64,000 nucleotides of DNA from Mycolicibacterium frederiksbergense (GTDB taxonomy: Bacteria; Actinomycetota; Actinomycetes; Mycobacteriales; Mycobacteriaceae), in assembly GCF_012223425.1 (NCBI RefSeq), contig NZ_CP038799.1, forward strand, positions 5,936,249 through 6,000,248, written 5' to 3'. The notes beneath the pieces were generated by a model, which was not told the DNA's origin, did not search any database, and saw only the letters and a program-made list of their open reading frames with translations. Position 1 is the first letter of the stretch. Each line of letters starts with the position of its first letter. The position numbers and the translations under genes are program-made. Positions 41,270-49,475 of this stretch are shown here, piece by piece.

Positions 41270-41923
41270 GTGGTCGCATCCATCACCGAGGGCACGGCGT
41301 TCGACAAACACGGTCGTCCGTTCCGCCGCCGCAACCATGTACCCGTGCTGTGCCTGTTCCTGGCGCTCGCCTTGGTGACCGGCGTGGTGTGGGTGATCGC
41401 GCTCAATCAGTCCACCGAAGCGACTCAGGCCGTCGCGTGCAACGCACCACCTCCACCCACCGGCGACGCCAGCCAGCCCGTACTCGGCGAGCAGGTGTCC
41501 CCGACCGAGATGGCCGAGGTGATGCCGGCCCGGCTGGCCGACACCAAGGTCCAGGTACTCAATGCCAGCGGCCAGGGCGGGCAGGCGGCCGAGGTGTCCG
41601 GCGCGCTGCGCGACCTCGGCTTCGCCCAGCCCACCGCGGCCAACGACGCGGTGTACGCCGACAGCCGGCTCGAATGCCAGGGCCAGATCCGGTTCGGCGA
41701 AACCGGGCGCGCCGCGGCGGCCGCCGTGTGGCTGGTCGCGCCGTGCACCGAACTCTTCCTGGACGGCCGCTCCGATGACACGGTGGATCTCGCCGTGGGT
41801 ACCGAGTTCAGTGAGTTCAGCCGCAGCGACGATATCGACGCCATGCTGGCGGGACTGCGCCCGGACGCCACCGCGCCCGCAGATGCGTCGCTGCTGACCA
41901 AGATCCACAGCGCAACCTGCTGA
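41270..41923 (+). CDS. cei: Envelope integrity protein Cei (LytR C-terminal domain)
   Basis: A 217-residue protein matching Rv2700. One membrane helix (about 24-48) is followed by an extracytoplasmic LytR C-terminal domain (about 85-190) with VQVLNASGQGGQAAEVSGALRDLGF. In M. tuberculosis Cei is needed for cell envelope integrity and virulence. The conserved cysteines in LECQGQ and APCTEL may form a disulfide. It converges on suhB with a single base between the stops. Confidence 0.9.
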   Translation: MVASITEGTAFDKHGRPFRRRNHVPVLCLFLALALVTGVVWVIALNQSTEATQAVACNAPPPPTGDASQPVLGEQVSPTEMAEVMPARLADTKVQVLNASGQGGQAAEVSGALRDLGFAQPTAANDAVYADSRLECQGQIRFGETGRAAAAAVWLVAPCTELFLDGRSDDTVDLAVGTEFSEFSRSDDIDAMLAGLRPDATAPADASLLTKIHSATC

Positions 41924-41924
41924 C

Positions 41925-42767
41925 CTACCTGACCTGCGCCAGGGCCTCGTCGAGTGCGGCCGCCACGCCCGGCGCGGCGGCCACCAACACGTCCTGCGCA
42001 TCACCCGTCAACGCCGGTAAGCGCAGCACGGCACCGGCCTCGGCGGCGATCACCGCCCCCGCCGCCCAGTCCCACACGTGCACGCCGTCCTCGAAATAGG
42101 CGTCGAGGCGACCGGAGGCCACCATGCACAGATCCAGCGCACACGATCCGATCCGGCGGACATCGCGCACGCCCGGCAGCAGTGCCGCCAACACCGCGGC
42201 CTGCCGCCGGCGCTGTCCGGCGTCATAGGAGAAACCGGTACCCAGCAGCGCCAGCGACAGGTCATCGATGGCGTTGCACCGCAAAGCGGTTGACACGCCG
42301 TCGCGGGTCACGGTGGCGCCGTGCCCGACCGCGGCCGAATACAGCTCGCCGGTCGCCACATTGACCACCGCACCGGCCACCGACACGCCGTCGATCTGCA
42401 CGCCGACCGACACCGCATACGCCTCGATGCCGTAGACGAAGTTGACGGTCCCGTCGATCGGGTCGATCACCCAGACCGGCACGCCGGGCGCGGCCACCGC
42501 CGAGCCGCCCTCCTCCTCGCCGAGGACATGGTCATCGGGCCGGCGTTGGGCGAGCCGCTCGCGCAACAGCCGCTCGGTCTCGGTGTCCACCACGGTCACC
42601 GGATCGGTCGGACTGCTCTTCGTCTGGATCGAACCGGTCTGGACGGCACCGCTCTCGGACACTGTGCCGAACACCTCGGGCCGTCTGGTCCGCACGAAAG
42701 TCGCCGCCTCCGTGGCCAGTTGCCCCGCCACGGCGCGCAGCGTCCGGGGATCGTTGTCATCGGGCAT
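41925..42767 (-). CDS. suhB: Inositol-1-monophosphatase SuhB
   Basis: A 280-residue inositol monophosphatase family enzyme matching Rv2701c. Metal-site motifs are GEEEGG (about 84-89), DPIDGTVNFVYG (about 101-112) and WDWAAGAVIAAEAG near the C-terminus. It releases inositol for phosphatidylinositol and mycothiol synthesis. The ATG at 42767 is divergent from ppgK. Confidence 0.92.
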   Translation of the reverse strand: MPDDNDPRTLRAVAGQLATEAATFVRTRRPEVFGTVSESGAVQTGSIQTKSSPTDPVTVVDTETERLLRERLAQRRPDDHVLGEEEGGSAVAAPGVPVWVIDPIDGTVNFVYGIEAYAVSVGVQIDGVSVAGAVVNVATGELYSAAVGHGATVTRDGVSTALRCNAIDDLSLALLGTGFSYDAGQRRRQAAVLAALLPGVRDVRRIGSCALDLCMVASGRLDAYFEDGVHVWDWAAGAVIAAEAGAVLRLPALTGDAQDVLVAAAPGVAAALDEALAQVR

Positions 42768-42839
42768 GGCTACATCGCACCACAAGCCTCTATTGTGGTG
42801 GCGAATTACCTTGTCCGCCGCCTGCTTAGGAGCGTGCCA

Positions 42840-43604
42840 GTGACCGAATCGACCAACACCGGATTCGGCGTCGACGTCGGCGGCAGCGGAATCAAGGGCG
42901 GCATCGTCGACCTGGACACCGGCGAACTGGTCGGAGAGCGGTTCAAACTCGCCACCCCGCAACCGGCCACCCCGGCCGCGGTGGCCACCACCGTCGCCAC
43001 CGTGGTCCGCGAGTTCGGTTGGACCGGCAAACTCGGCGTGACCTACCCGGGCGTGGTGACCAACGGCATCGTGCGCACCGCGGCCAACGTGGACAAGGAT
43101 TGGATCGGCACCGACGCGGCCGCGGTCATCAGCGCCGAACTCGGCGGGCAGCACGTCACGGTGCTCAACGACGCCGACGCCGCCGGCCTGGCCGAGGAGC
43201 ACTACGGCGCGGGCAAGGACAACACCGGTGTGATCGTGCTGCTCACATTCGGCACCGGTATCGGCTCGGCCGTCATCCACAACGGCGTGCTGCTGCCCAA
43301 CACCGAGTTCGGCCACCTCGAGGTGGGCGGCAAGGAAGCCGAGCACCGGGCCGCATCCTCGGTGAAGGAACGCAAGGAATGGAACTACCAGCGCTGGACC
43401 GAAGAGGTCACCAAAGTGCTGGTAGCGGTCGAGAACGCGATCTGGCCGGACCTGTTCATCGCCGGCGGCGGCATCAGCCGCAAGGCCGACCGCTGGATCC
43501 CGATGCTCAAGAACCGCGTCCCGGTGGTGCCCGCCGCCCTGCTCAACAGCGCCGGGATCGTGGGTGCCGCGATGGCCGCACAGGGCATCCACGTCGAGCC
43601 CTGA
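42840..43604 (+). CDS. ppgK: Polyphosphate glucokinase PpgK
   Basis: A 254-residue ROK-type kinase matching Rv2702 that phosphorylates glucose with inorganic polyphosphate or ATP. GFGVDVGGSGIKGGIVD is the phosphate-binding loop. LNDADAAGLAE contains the catalytic aspartate. LLTFGTGIGSAV and EFGHLEVGGKEAEHRAAS complete the site. AGGAG lies nine bases before the GTG at 42840. Confidence 0.93.
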   Translation: MTESTNTGFGVDVGGSGIKGGIVDLDTGELVGERFKLATPQPATPAAVATTVATVVREFGWTGKLGVTYPGVVTNGIVRTAANVDKDWIGTDAAAVISAELGGQHVTVLNDADAAGLAEEHYGAGKDNTGVIVLLTFGTGIGSAVIHNGVLLPNTEFGHLEVGGKEAEHRAASSVKERKEWNYQRWTEEVTKVLVAVENAIWPDLFIAGGGISRKADRWIPMLKNRVPVVPAALLNSAGIVGAAMAAQGIHVEP

Positions 43605-43624
43605 TTCCGCCGAACACGACGCGC

Positions 43625-43652
43625 GCGCCGAGTCAAATTTGCCGCTCGGCGC
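43625..43652 (+). terminator. Possible terminator hairpin after ppgK
   Basis: GCGCCGAG (43625-43632) pairs with CTCGGCGC (43645-43652) across a 12-base loop. No T-run follows, so this is only a candidate. Confidence 0.35.
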
Positions 43653-43673
43653 AGCGCGCGCCCACACTGTCGT

Positions 43674-43679
43674 TACAAT
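43674..43679 (+). promoter_or_regulatory. Candidate -10 of sigA
   Basis: TACAAT is close to the SigA consensus and lies 131 bases before the GTG of sigA. It would give a 5' UTR of about 125 bases. No clear -35 is seen. Confidence 0.45.
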
Positions 43680-43810
43680 GGTCAATGGCGGCCGCCTACC
43701 GAGATAGCGGCGGATATCCGAGCAGAGATCAACGCCAATATTCGAGACAGCCGACGATTTTCGGTGACGCCTGCGCGCGCCATCGGATCCGCAAGACCGA
43801 GAGGGTGTAC

Positions 43811-45229
43811 GTGGCAGCGACAAAGACCAGCCCGGCAACCGATGAGCTGGTAACGCCCACCGCAACCAAGACGCCTGCAAAGAAGGCGCCCGCCAAGGCC
43901 GCTGCAAAGGCGCCTGCCAAGCGGGCCGCCAAGAAAGCTCCCGCCAAGAAGGCCCCGGCCAAGGGTGCCGCGTCCCGCACCAAAAAGGACGAGTCCGCCG
44001 AGGGCGTCACCGATGGCGAAGACATCGAGGCCACCGACGATCTCGAAGCGGAGCCCGGCGACGTCCTCGACGTCGAGGATGTCGAGATCGAGGACGACGA
44101 GATCGAGGACGACGCCGAGGACTCCGAAGAGGCCGAAGCCGACGGTGACGAGGCAGAAGCCACCGACGGCGCCAAGGCCAAGCCCGCCGCCAAGGCCGAT
44201 GAGGAGATCGCCGAGCCGTCCGAGAAGGACAAGGCATCCGGTGACTTTGTCTGGGATGAAGAGGAATCCGAGGCGCTGCGCCAGGCACGCAAGGATGCCG
44301 AGCTCACCGCCTCCGCGGACTCGGTCCGTGCCTATCTGAAGCAGATCGGCAAGGTGGCGCTGCTCAACGCCGAAGAGGAAGTCGAGCTCGCCAAGCGCAT
44401 CGAGGCCGGGTTGTACGCGACTCAGCTGATGACCGAGCTGACCGAGAAGGGCGAGAAGCTGCCCGCGGCCCAGCGCCGCGATATGCAGTGGATCTGTCGC
44501 GACGGTGACCGGGCCAAGAACCACCTGCTCGAAGCCAACCTGCGCCTGGTGGTCTCGCTGGCCAAGCGCTACACCGGCCGCGGCATGGCGTTCCTGGACC
44601 TCATCCAGGAGGGCAACCTCGGTCTGATCCGCGCGGTCGAGAAGTTCGACTACACCAAGGGCTACAAGTTCTCCACGTACGCCACCTGGTGGATCCGGCA
44701 GGCCATCACCCGCGCCATGGCCGATCAGGCCCGCACCATCCGCATTCCGGTGCACATGGTCGAGGTGATCAACAAGCTCGGCCGCATCCAGCGCGAACTG
44801 CTGCAGGACCTGGGTCGCGAGCCCACGCCCGAAGAGCTCGCCAAGGAAATGGACATCACGCCGGAGAAGGTGCTGGAGATCCAGCAGTACGCCCGTGAGC
44901 CCATCTCGCTGGACCAGACCATCGGCGACGAGGGCGACAGCCAGCTCGGCGACTTCATCGAGGACTCCGAGGCCGTGGTGGCCGTTGACGCGGTGAGTTT
45001 CACGCTGCTGCAGGATCAGCTGCAGTCGGTGCTGGAGACACTGTCCGAGCGCGAGGCCGGCGTGGTCCGGCTGCGGTTCGGGCTGACCGACGGCCAGCCC
45101 CGCACCCTCGACGAGATCGGCCAGGTCTACGGCGTCACCCGCGAGCGCATCCGTCAGATCGAGTCCAAGACGATGAGCAAGCTGCGCCACCCGAGCCGCT
45201 CCCAGGTGCTGCGCGACTACCTGGACTAG
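43811..45229 (+). CDS. sigA: Primary sigma factor SigA
   Basis: A 472-residue group 1 sigma factor matching Rv2703. The N-terminus is a Lys/Ala/Pro-rich repeat (APAKKAPAK type, about 15-60) followed by an acidic stretch (about 65-130). Regions 1.2-4.2 follow: SVRAYLKQIGKVALL, EANLRLVVSLAKRYTGRGMAFLDLIQEGN, KFSTYATWWIRQAITRAMADQ, and ERIRQIESKTMSKLRHPSR. The GTG at 43811 has GAGAGGG upstream; the longer open frame overlaps ppgK and is not used. Confidence 0.96.
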   Translation: MAATKTSPATDELVTPTATKTPAKKAPAKAAAKAPAKRAAKKAPAKKAPAKGAASRTKKDESAEGVTDGEDIEATDDLEAEPGDVLDVEDVEIEDDEIEDDAEDSEEAEADGDEAEATDGAKAKPAAKADEEIAEPSEKDKASGDFVWDEEESEALRQARKDAELTASADSVRAYLKQIGKVALLNAEEEVELAKRIEAGLYATQLMTELTEKGEKLPAAQRRDMQWICRDGDRAKNHLLEANLRLVVSLAKRYTGRGMAFLDLIQEGNLGLIRAVEKFDYTKGYKFSTYATWWIRQAITRAMADQARTIRIPVHMVEVINKLGRIQRELLQDLGREPTPEELAKEMDITPEKVLEIQQYAREPISLDQTIGDEGDSQLGDFIEDSEAVVAVDAVSFTLLQDQLQSVLETLSEREAGVVRLRFGLTDGQPRTLDEIGQVYGVTRERIRQIESKTMSKLRHPSRSQVLRDYLD

Positions 45230-46020
45230 TGCTTGACGCGGCGCTCGCGCAGTTTGTAGCTCATCGGCCATGACTCGCGCGACTCGTCGCCGGTCAGCGG
45301 CACTCCCTGGCTACCCAGCTTGACGTCGTAGGCCTCCAGATCGGGGCCTGCCTCACGCTCGGCGCGTTCGCGGGCAAGGTAGTAGAGCTGGTCGATCTCG
45401 AGTTCCTTGAACGCGACGAAGGTGCTGCGCCGGGCGGTGTGCGGGCTGGTGGCCTCGGCGACCATCCGTTCGGTCAGCACCCGGCCCCCCAGCACCGCCG
45501 CACCGAGCAGCGCGAACGGCAGCACCCAGTAACAGACGAACGACAGCGGGGTCTTGGTGTCCAGGATCGTCGCGTCGCCGTACACGATCGGCGGGATCGC
45601 CGAGGAGATCGTCATCCCGGCGAACGCTGCCACCCAGATCCAGGTGATCCGGGTCGTGATCGCGGCGAACAGTTCGCTCTTGATCACTTCGGCCGGCTGA
45701 TCGGCTTCGGCGAACTCGCGCACGAACGGCCTGCCCACCAGCACGCCGATGAGCGCGACCAGAAAGATGCCGAGGCTGCTAAGCGGCTGGAGCCAGCGCT
45801 CCATGAAGACCTGGCTGACGGTGAGGGTCAGCACCGTCAGGACGGCGAAGGTGGCGATGGCGCCGACCTCCAGGGTGCGGGCCGCGCTGCCACGCACCCG
45901 CCCGATGACATAGGAGGCCACCGCGACCGCGAGTGCCACCAGCACCGCAGCCGTGAAGGGCACGTTGCCGACCAGAATCCAGTAGACGATCCACGGCGCG
46001 AAGCCGGACAGTATTGCCAC
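45226..46020 (-). CDS. Integral membrane protein, unknown function
   Basis: A 264-residue protein with about seven hydrophobic helices (residues 1-195) and a charged cytosolic tail (about 200-264, ending KLRERRVKH). No family was recognised. Overlaps the sigA stop by four bases, tail to tail. The gap to the upstream SDR gene is only 36 bases, so the two may be co-transcribed. Confidence 0.7.
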   Translation of the reverse strand: MAILSGFAPWIVYWILVGNVPFTAAVLVALAVAVASYVIGRVRGSAARTLEVGAIATFAVLTVLTLTVSQVFMERWLQPLSSLGIFLVALIGVLVGRPFVREFAEADQPAEVIKSELFAAITTRITWIWVAAFAGMTISSAIPPIVYGDATILDTKTPLSFVCYWVLPFALLGAAVLGGRVLTERMVAEATSPHTARRSTFVAFKELEIDQLYYLARERAEREAGPDLEAYDVKLGSQGVPLTGDESRESWPMSYKLRERRVKH

Positions 46021-46056
46021 AGTCAGTCAGTTTACAAAGTCATCGGCATTTGTTAA

Positions 46057-46890
46057 TCAGCGAATCACCACGGCGCTGGGTTCTCTTGGCGAACCGAGCA
46101 TTTCGCGGTGCGACGGCGGACGGCGCCCGTCCTCGTCGGTGATCCCGTAGCGGTTGGCCAGTTCGGCGGCGATCAGTGTCTGCCCGCTCAGGGCGGCCAG
46201 TTCCGGATCGGCGAACAGCGCATCGATCAGATGCCCGGTGAACTCCGGGGTTTCGGCGTGCCGGGCGGTCGCCGCCAGCGCATCCGGTGTGCCGGCGAAC
46301 GCCGAGCGCAGCCGTTCTGTCAGCAGGATGCCCATCCAGATGGACACGCAGGCCACCGAGGTATCGCCGAAATCGACGGCCATATCGGCCGCCATCTTGT
46401 CGATGCCCGCCTTCTGCGCGCCGTAGGCGGGGCCGTGCATGTAGCAGACCGAACCCGGCGAGGAGGTGAAGGCGATCAGCCCGCGCGGCCGGGTGATCAA
46501 CAGGGGCGCCGCGTGCCAGGACGCGACGTAGGCCGAGCGCAACCCGACGTCGAGCACGTCGCCCAGTCCGACAGGCTTCTCCCAGAAGGGCTTCGCTCCG
46601 GTGAGCTCGTCGTGGATCACGGCGGCGTTGTTGACCAACAGGTCCAGCCCGCCGTTGTCGTCACGCACACGGGCGAACAACTGCGCCACCGCGTCGTCGT
46701 CGGCATGGTCGACCGGCACCGCCACCCCGACGCCGCCGGCCGCGCTGACCAGTTCAGCGGTGCCGGAATCTGCGATGGAGCGGCCGGTGACGTAGACCCG
46801 CCAACCGTGGGCGCCGAGGGCCGTCGCGATACCGCGGCCGGCGCCACGACTGGCGCCGGTCACCACCGCGACGCGCCCGGATGCACTCAC
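46057..46890 (-). CDS. Short-chain dehydrogenase/reductase
   Basis: A 277-residue SDR. The cofactor motif is TGASRGAGRGIA (about 12-23), with LLVNNAAV (about 83-90) and the catalytic YGAQK (about 155-159) after a serine in FTSSPGSV. It is an NAD(P)-dependent oxidoreductase of unknown substrate. No direct counterpart at this place in M. tuberculosis is recalled. Confidence 0.85.
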   Translation of the reverse strand: MSASGRVAVVTGASRGAGRGIATALGAHGWRVYVTGRSIADSGTAELVSAAGGVGVAVPVDHADDDAVAQLFARVRDDNGGLDLLVNNAAVIHDELTGAKPFWEKPVGLGDVLDVGLRSAYVASWHAAPLLITRPRGLIAFTSSPGSVCYMHGPAYGAQKAGIDKMAADMAVDFGDTSVACVSIWMGILLTERLRSAFAGTPDALAATARHAETPEFTGHLIDALFADPELAALSGQTLIAAELANRYGITDEDGRRPPSHREMLGSPREPSAVVIR

Positions 46891-46956
46891 TCCCCCAACC
46901 TAACGTCCCAGCTTCCGCGTCTACGATGGCGGCGTGGATTTCGAGGCGGCCGTGGG

Positions 46957-47325
46957 CTATTCGGGAGGCGCCGGCAACTCAGCGAAAGAGCCGTCCGCGG
47001 CGGGCAGATAACGCGTGACACTTGTCACAGCATCAGCGGGCAACGGCCCGTACAGGTGTGGGAACAGCATCGATTCAGGATCGGTCGGCACTCCCGGCTC
47101 CCAGCGGACCGGATCGGCAAGCCGGGAAGGATCGATGCGCAGCAACACGAGATCAGTGCGGCCCGCGTACAGACGGTTGGCCGGCAAATGAACCTGCTCA
47201 GGGGACGACAGATGAATGAAACCGGCTTCGGCCAGCGTTGCGGGGCGGTGCTCACCGACCTCCGACGCGCGCTGCCATTCCTGGTCGCCGCACAGGTGCA
47301 CGAGGACAGCGTTCTGGGTAGTCAT
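46957..47325 (-). CDS. DUF952 family protein
   Basis: A 122-residue protein whose AEAGFIHLSSPEQVHLPANRLY and LFPHLYGPLPADAV segments are the DUF952 signature. The conserved histidines suggest an enzyme related to glutathione-transferase-like or phosphate-binding folds, but the role is unknown. The start is the ATG at 47325; the longer frame to 47691 runs over the opposing DUF7455 gene. Confidence 0.82.
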   Translation of the reverse strand: MTTQNAVLVHLCGDQEWQRASEVGEHRPATLAEAGFIHLSSPEQVHLPANRLYAGRTDLVLLRIDPSRLADPVRWEPGVPTDPESMLFPHLYGPLPADAVTSVTRYLPAADGSFAELPAPPE

Positions 47326-47460
47326 GATTTCCAGCTTGCGCCCCCGGTAACGCGACCGCAGTGAGACACGACACACCGGTGAACCCCCGGGGAACAAGGC
47401 CAGAACCGAAAACGTCTGACACAGTAGACATACGCACCAAAGCTGAACGGAGGATGTGCC

Positions 47461-47652
47461 GTGAACGCAACTCTGATAAGTCCGGAACTGACCCGGGCCG
47501 ATCGCTGCGACCGCTGTGGTGCCGCCGCGCGTGTACGCGCGAAGCTGCCGTCCGGCGCCGAACTGTTGTTCTGCCAGCACCACGCCAACGAACACGAAGC
47601 CAAGCTGATCGAGCTGGCTGCCGTGATCGAGGTCAGCGCAGTCGACGCCTAG
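47461..47652 (+). CDS. Small zinc-ribbon-like protein (DUF7455 type)
   Basis: A 63-residue protein. TRADRCDRCGAAARVRAKLPSG followed by ELLFCQHHANEHE gives CxxC and CxHH pairs that could bind one zinc. Similar short proteins occur widely in Actinobacteria close to sigma-factor genes. GTG 47461 has CGGAGG 11 bases upstream. Confidence 0.78.
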   Translation: MNATLISPELTRADRCDRCGAAARVRAKLPSGAELLFCQHHANEHEAKLIELAAVIEVSAVDA

Positions 47653-47713
47653 CGACCCGCGCGCCCGGTGCTCTCGGGCGGCGGAGTCCATCGTCGGGAA
47701 TGCTGGTCTGGTG

Positions 47714-48643
47714 ATGACCGATCAGTCCCCGGCAAAGCCATCACGTCATCATGTCTGGCCGATCACCAAACGCACCCTGAGCAAATCGTGGGACGACTCG
47801 ATCTTCTCCGAAGCCGCCCAGGCCGCGTTCTGGTGCGCGTTGTCGCTACCGCCACTGCTGCTGGGCATGCTCGGCAGCCTGGCCTACCTGGCACCGCTGT
47901 TCGGTCCGGACACCCTGCCGACCATCGAGAATCAGCTCATCGGCACCTCGGAACGGTTCTTCTCCGAGAACGTGGTCAACGAGATCATCGCGCCCACCAT
48001 CTATGACATCGTGCGGTCCGCCCGCGGTGAGGTCGTGTCGCTGGGATTCGTCATCTCGCTGTGGGCGGGATCCTCGGCGGTGTCGGCATTCGTGGACTCG
48101 GTGGTCGAGGCGCATGACCAGACGCCGCTGCGCCATCCGGTGCGGCAGCGCTTCTTCGCACTCGGGCTGTACGTGATCATGCTGGTGAGCGCGGTGCTGA
48201 CGGCGCCGTTCATCGCGCTGGGCCCGCGCAAGATCACCACCTACATCCCGGACAGCTGGTCGCATGTGCTGCAGTACGGGTACTACCCGGTGCTGGTGAT
48301 CGCGCTGATCCTGGTGGTGACCGTGCTCTACCGGGTGTCACTGCCCAGCCCGCTGCCCACCCACCGACTGGTGGTCGGTGCCGTGCTGGCGACCGCGGTG
48401 TTCCTGATCGCCACCTTCAGCCTGCGGTTCTATCTGAGCTGGATCACCGCGACCGGCTACACCTACGGCGCACTCGCGACGCCGATCGCGTTTCTGCTGT
48501 TTGCGTTCCTGGCCGGCTTCGCCGTGATGATCGGCGCGGAACTCAACGCCGCGATCCAGGAGGAGTGGCCGGCCCCGGACACCCATGCCCGACGGTTGCG
48601 CGTGTGGATCGCGGGGAAGACCGAGAAGAACGCTACTTCTTGA
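47714..48643 (+). CDS. YihY/BrkB-family membrane protein (Rv2707-like)
   Basis: A 309-residue membrane protein with about six helices. AAFWCALSLPPLLLGMLG, the SLWAGSSAVSAFVDSVVEAHD loop and the GAELNAAIQEEW C-terminal motif are typical of the YihY/BrkB (formerly ribonuclease BN-like) family, whose function is unsettled. GTG 47711 directly before the ATG is an alternative start. It overlaps the convergent DUF3039 gene by 11 bases. Confidence 0.87.
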   Translation: MTDQSPAKPSRHHVWPITKRTLSKSWDDSIFSEAAQAAFWCALSLPPLLLGMLGSLAYLAPLFGPDTLPTIENQLIGTSERFFSENVVNEIIAPTIYDIVRSARGEVVSLGFVISLWAGSSAVSAFVDSVVEAHDQTPLRHPVRQRFFALGLYVIMLVSAVLTAPFIALGPRKITTYIPDSWSHVLQYGYYPVLVIALILVVTVLYRVSLPSPLPTHRLVVGAVLATAVFLIATFSLRFYLSWITATGYTYGALATPIAFLLFAFLAGFAVMIGAELNAAIQEEWPAPDTHARRLRVWIAGKTEKNATS

Positions 48644-48869
48644 GCTGCTCGTAGATTCGCTTGCAGTCGGGGCAGACCGGAGAACCCGGCTTGGCCGACT
48701 TGGTCACTGGAAAGACCTCACCGCACAGCGCCACGACATGCGTGCCCATGACGGCACTTTCGGTGATCTTTTCCTTCTTCACATAGTGGAAGAACTTGGG
48801 GGTGTCGTCGTCGGTCCCGTCGTCGACGCGCTCGTCGGTATCCGGCCGCTCGATGGTCTGGGTCTGCAT
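48633..48869 (-). CDS. DUF3039 family protein (Rv2708c-like)
   Basis: A 78-residue protein. The histidine in FFHYVKKEKI, HVVALCGE and the final CPDCKRIYEQL suggest a small zinc-binding protein. Length and place match Rv2708c. The ATG at 48869 is divergent from the DUF3099 gene. The function is unknown. Confidence 0.85.
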   Translation of the reverse strand: MQTQTIERPDTDERVDDGTDDDTPKFFHYVKKEKITESAVMGTHVVALCGEVFPVTKSAKPGSPVCPDCKRIYEQLKK

Positions 48870-48929
48870 TGCTCCATTGTGCCCGAGACCGGCCACCCCA
48901 CGCGCCAGAAGATGTGCAACAGTGGAGGT

Positions 48930-49328
48930 ATGAAACACGGCCCCGAGCTGAGTTTCGACGACGAAGGTCGCCCGGTCCTCATCACCCGCGCTGCACTCCC
49001 CCAGGACGAGCAGCACCGCGCACGTGTCCGCAAGTACCTGAAGATCATGGCTTTCCGCATCCCGGCCCTGATCCTGGCCGCCGGCGCCTACGGGATCTGG
49101 CACAACGGGTTGATCTCACTGGCAATCCTGCTGGTCTCCATCCCGTTGCCCTGGATCGCTGTGCTGATCGCCAATGACCGTCCGCCGCGCAGCGCAAGCG
49201 AGCCGCGCCGATACCAGGACGCCGGCCCCAGACGCACTCCGTTGTTCCCCACCGCCGAACGTCCGGCGCTGCAGCCACCGGTCCGGCCGACCCCGAGCGC
49301 CGGTGGCGAACCCGGCGTTCCCGGCTGA
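48930..49328 (+). CDS. DUF3099 membrane protein (Rv2709-like)
   Basis: A 132-residue protein with a short soluble N-terminus, two membrane helices (about 41-82) and a Pro-rich basic tail. VLITRAALPQDEQHRARVRKYLKIMAFRIPAL is the family segment. The ribosome site GGAGG is very close to the ATG. It lies upstream of sigB, as in M. tuberculosis. Confidence 0.83.
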   Translation: MKHGPELSFDDEGRPVLITRAALPQDEQHRARVRKYLKIMAFRIPALILAAGAYGIWHNGLISLAILLVSIPLPWIAVLIANDRPPRSASEPRRYQDAGPRRTPLFPTAERPALQPPVRPTPSAGGEPGVPG

Positions 49329-49412
49329 GCGGCATCTTCTCCACTTCTCAGGACATTCTCAGGTCAGAGGTTTGAAACCGCAGGTCAAGTGGTATGCCAC
49401 CGAGACCGGGCG

Positions 49413-49438
49413 GGAACTCTGAGGCACCCTCGGGCGTT
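49413..49438 (+). promoter_or_regulatory. SigE/SigH-type promoter of sigB
   Basis: GGAAC (49413-49417) and CGTT (49435-49438) are separated by 17 bases, the ECF-sigma pattern known to drive sigB in M. tuberculosis. The predicted transcript starts about 30 bases before the sigB ATG. Confidence 0.7.
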
Positions 49439-49475
49439 GTACGTCATGACAGTTCAACCGAGCAGGAGGCCGTAA

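Noticed and set aside
43811..44000. Possible DNA repeat array at the 5' end of sigA
   Set aside because: The AAGGC/GCCAAG repetition encodes the Lys/Ala/Pro tail normal for mycobacterial SigA; it is coding low complexity.
43682..45271. 529-codon minus-strand frame opposite sigA
   Set aside because: It arises from the Lys/Ala/acidic codon pattern of sigA on the other strand and has no motifs.
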